Positions 5,467 through 6,544 of a DNA stretch of 6,544 bases are shown here, in pieces (positions within the stretch are counted from its first letter, which is position 1; each line of letters starts with the position of its first letter). The stretch is from Amphritea sp. GTDB lineage: Bacteria; Pseudomonadota; Gammaproteobacteria; Pseudomonadales; Nitrincolaceae. The notes under the pieces were generated by a model. The model was not told the DNA's origin, made no database searches, and was given only the letters and a program-made list of their open reading frames with translations. The position numbers and the translations under genes are program-made. The stretch spans positions 1 to 6,544 of the forward strand of contig JAIBDA010000078.1 in the NCBI GenBank assembly GCA_024679635.1. The letters are read 5' to 3'.

Positions 5467-6504
5467 ATGGCATTCTACGAATCGATATTTAATTCTTTTG
5501 GTTTAAAAGACTGGTGTGGAGCTTCTCAGCAAGACGGCCCGATGACCATGGCTCAGCTATTAGCTAAGAGCAACAAAACCGAAGAGATAGAAACTTCATT
5601 ATGGAACGTTCCATTTCCATCACTAGATAATCTACATGAAGCTTGCAATTCTGTTCCCCGAACCCGGGATATGACTTCAGGTGTAGAAGAATTTTTTCTG
5701 AGTATTAAAGGCAGCCTTCAGTTTGTACTGGACCCTCTGACACAGCCTCTCAGCTGGCTATTAGACGGGTCTATCTGGTTATTTGTAGCTATGCCTTGGT
5801 GGCTATTAATAGGTCTGACAATTATAGCTGTACAGATGATTACGCGATCTAAAGGATCCACTCTGTTAGTCGCTATTACCTGGTTATTTCTGGCCTTTAT
5901 TGATCACTACATCTACGCAGTACAAACCATGGCAATTATCTTTGTCTGTACCGGGTTAAGCGTATTACTTGGCGTCCCCATAGGGATAGCCATGTCAAAG
6001 TCTGACCGTTTTCAGAAAGGTGCGATTCCGGTACTAGATATGCTCCAGACGCTACCCACCTTTGTTTATCTGATTCCATTAATTTTTCTATTCAGCATCA
6101 CAGAATCCAAACTCTATGGAATCGCAATTATTCTGTACGCCATCGTACCAGTGGTACGCCTGACCGATCTGGGAATACGGCTGGTCGATAAGGACATTAT
6201 TGAGGCAAGCAATGCCTTCGGTATGACTGCACGACAGAAACTATTCAACGTTGAACTGCCGCTGGCACTGCCCAACATTATGGCTGGTGTTAACCAGACC
6301 ATCATGATGTCACTGGCGATGGTTGTAATCGCGTCACTGGTATCTGCTCCCGGTCTTGGTGTACTGGTACTTCGAGGTATCAACAACCTTGAGCTGGGCG
6401 TCGGTCTGGTATCTGGCTTCTGTATCGTAATCCTGGCGATCCTGTTGGATCGTGTGAGTAAAGCAACCCTGGCACGGGTTGATGTATCACAATCTAATTC
6501 CTGA
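5467..6504 (+). CDS. ABC transporter permease, ProW-like, betaine/choline/proline class
   Basis: Inner-membrane subunit of 345 residues forming the import channel. About 100 mostly polar residues precede the first membrane span, as in E. coli ProW. They contain C17 and C60. Hydrophobic spans can be seen at about 103-125, 130-150, 152-176, 192-210, 217-236, 278-296 and 310-328. The BPD_transp_1 domain covers roughly 150-335, with the ATPase-contacting EAA loop at 246-271 (EASNAFG at 246-252, then LPLALPNI at 264-271; the second Ala of EAA is Ser). The segments AGVNQTIMMSLAMVVIAS and VLRGINNLELG closely resemble ProW from memory. AGGA six bases before the ATG supports the start. It follows the binding-protein gene after 166 bp containing a hairpin, and the next gene starts 11 bp after its stop. 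It should work as a dimer with the ATPase subunit. The family is certain; orthology to proW is not claimed. Confidence 0.94.
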   Translation: MAFYESIFNSFGLKDWCGASQQDGPMTMAQLLAKSNKTEEIETSLWNVPFPSLDNLHEACNSVPRTRDMTSGVEEFFLSIKGSLQFVLDPLTQPLSWLLDGSIWLFVAMPWWLLIGLTIIAVQMITRSKGSTLLVAITWLFLAFIDHYIYAVQTMAIIFVCTGLSVLLGVPIGIAMSKSDRFQKGAIPVLDMLQTLPTFVYLIPLIFLFSITESKLYGIAIILYAIVPVVRLTDLGIRLVDKDIIEASNAFGMTARQKLFNVELPLALPNIMAGVNQTIMMSLAMVVIASLVSAPGLGVLVLRGINNLELGVGLVSGFCIVILAILLDRVSKATLARVDVSQSNS

Positions 6505-6515
6505 GGCGCCGCATT

Positions 6516-6544
6516 ATGACAACTAATATAAAAGTCTCGATTAA
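6516..6544 (+). CDS. Start of the next gene, probably the transporter ATPase subunit (3' end cut by window)
   Basis: Only nine codons are visible: MTTNIKVSI. A GAGG-type ribosome binding site (6503-6506) overlaps the permease stop codon, and the ATG comes 11 bases after that stop, so translation is probably coupled. A start such as MTTNIKVSI, leading into a beta strand, fits a ProV/OpuAA-type ATP-binding protein, and the operon lacks its ATPase so far. No diagnostic motif (Walker A, ABC signature, CBS domains) is in view, so the function rests on position. Confidence 0.6.

Noticed and set aside
6114..6386. Minus-strand open frame within the permease gene
   Set aside because: It is antisense to the conserved EAA-loop region of the permease and has no recognisable motif or ribosome binding site.
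1..6544. Mobile elements, CRISPR arrays, tRNA or rRNA genes, phage or defence genes
   Set aside because: No transposase, integrase, terminal repeats, spaced direct repeats, tRNA-like folds or defence domains were seen on either strand.

Overview
The window reads as chromosomal DNA of a Gram-negative proteobacterium, most likely a gammaproteobacterium and plausibly a marine or halotolerant one. This is inferred from the protein style (a LysR regulator resembling enterobacterial HdfR, a ProW-type permease closely resembling the E. coli protein), the Sec signal peptide with AQA cleavage site, moderate G+C judged by eye, and a betaine/choline-class uptake system. There are no rRNA, tRNA, CRISPR or transposon signatures, and no gene looks broken. 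Only the first and last genes are cut, by the window edges.

Layout. Positions 1-721 (+) hold the 3' part of a class II aldolase/adducin-family gene. A terminator-like hairpin (743-772) follows, then a 3-hydroxyisobutyrate dehydrogenase-family oxidoreductase (798-1691, +) closed by a good intrinsic terminator (1708-1740). A LysR-family regulator (1867-2754, +) has a 24-bp inverted repeat just upstream and a terminator that overlaps its stop codon. Facing it is a mandelate racemase-type enolase-superfamily enzyme (2813-3898, -), best started at a GTG with a strong Shine-Dalgarno. A 430-bp divergent control region follows. It holds an AT-rich palindrome near the enolase-type gene and a cluster of competing hairpins plus a candidate promoter near the transporter.

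From 4329 rightwards is an ABC importer of the quaternary-ammonium (betaine/choline/proline) class: periplasmic binding protein (4329-5300), a perfect 12-bp hairpin in the gap, ProW-like permease (5467-6504), and the first nine codons of a third gene (6516-), expected to be the ATPase.

How the parts may work together: an aldolase-fold enzyme, a beta-hydroxyacid dehydrogenase and an enolase-superfamily acid-sugar-type dehydratase or racemase, with a LysR regulator and an importer, look like a small-molecule catabolic locus. The enzyme set recalls hydroxy-acid or sugar-acid pathways, while the importer suggests a quaternary amine or similar zwitterion. All three enzymes differ from their family's textbook active site at one visible position: Glu to Gly in the aldolase, Asn to Gln/Leu in the dehydrogenase, and the second Lys of KxK to Arg in the enolase-type enzyme. 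The substrate therefore should not be transferred from named homologues. That the left and right halves form one pathway is inference only.
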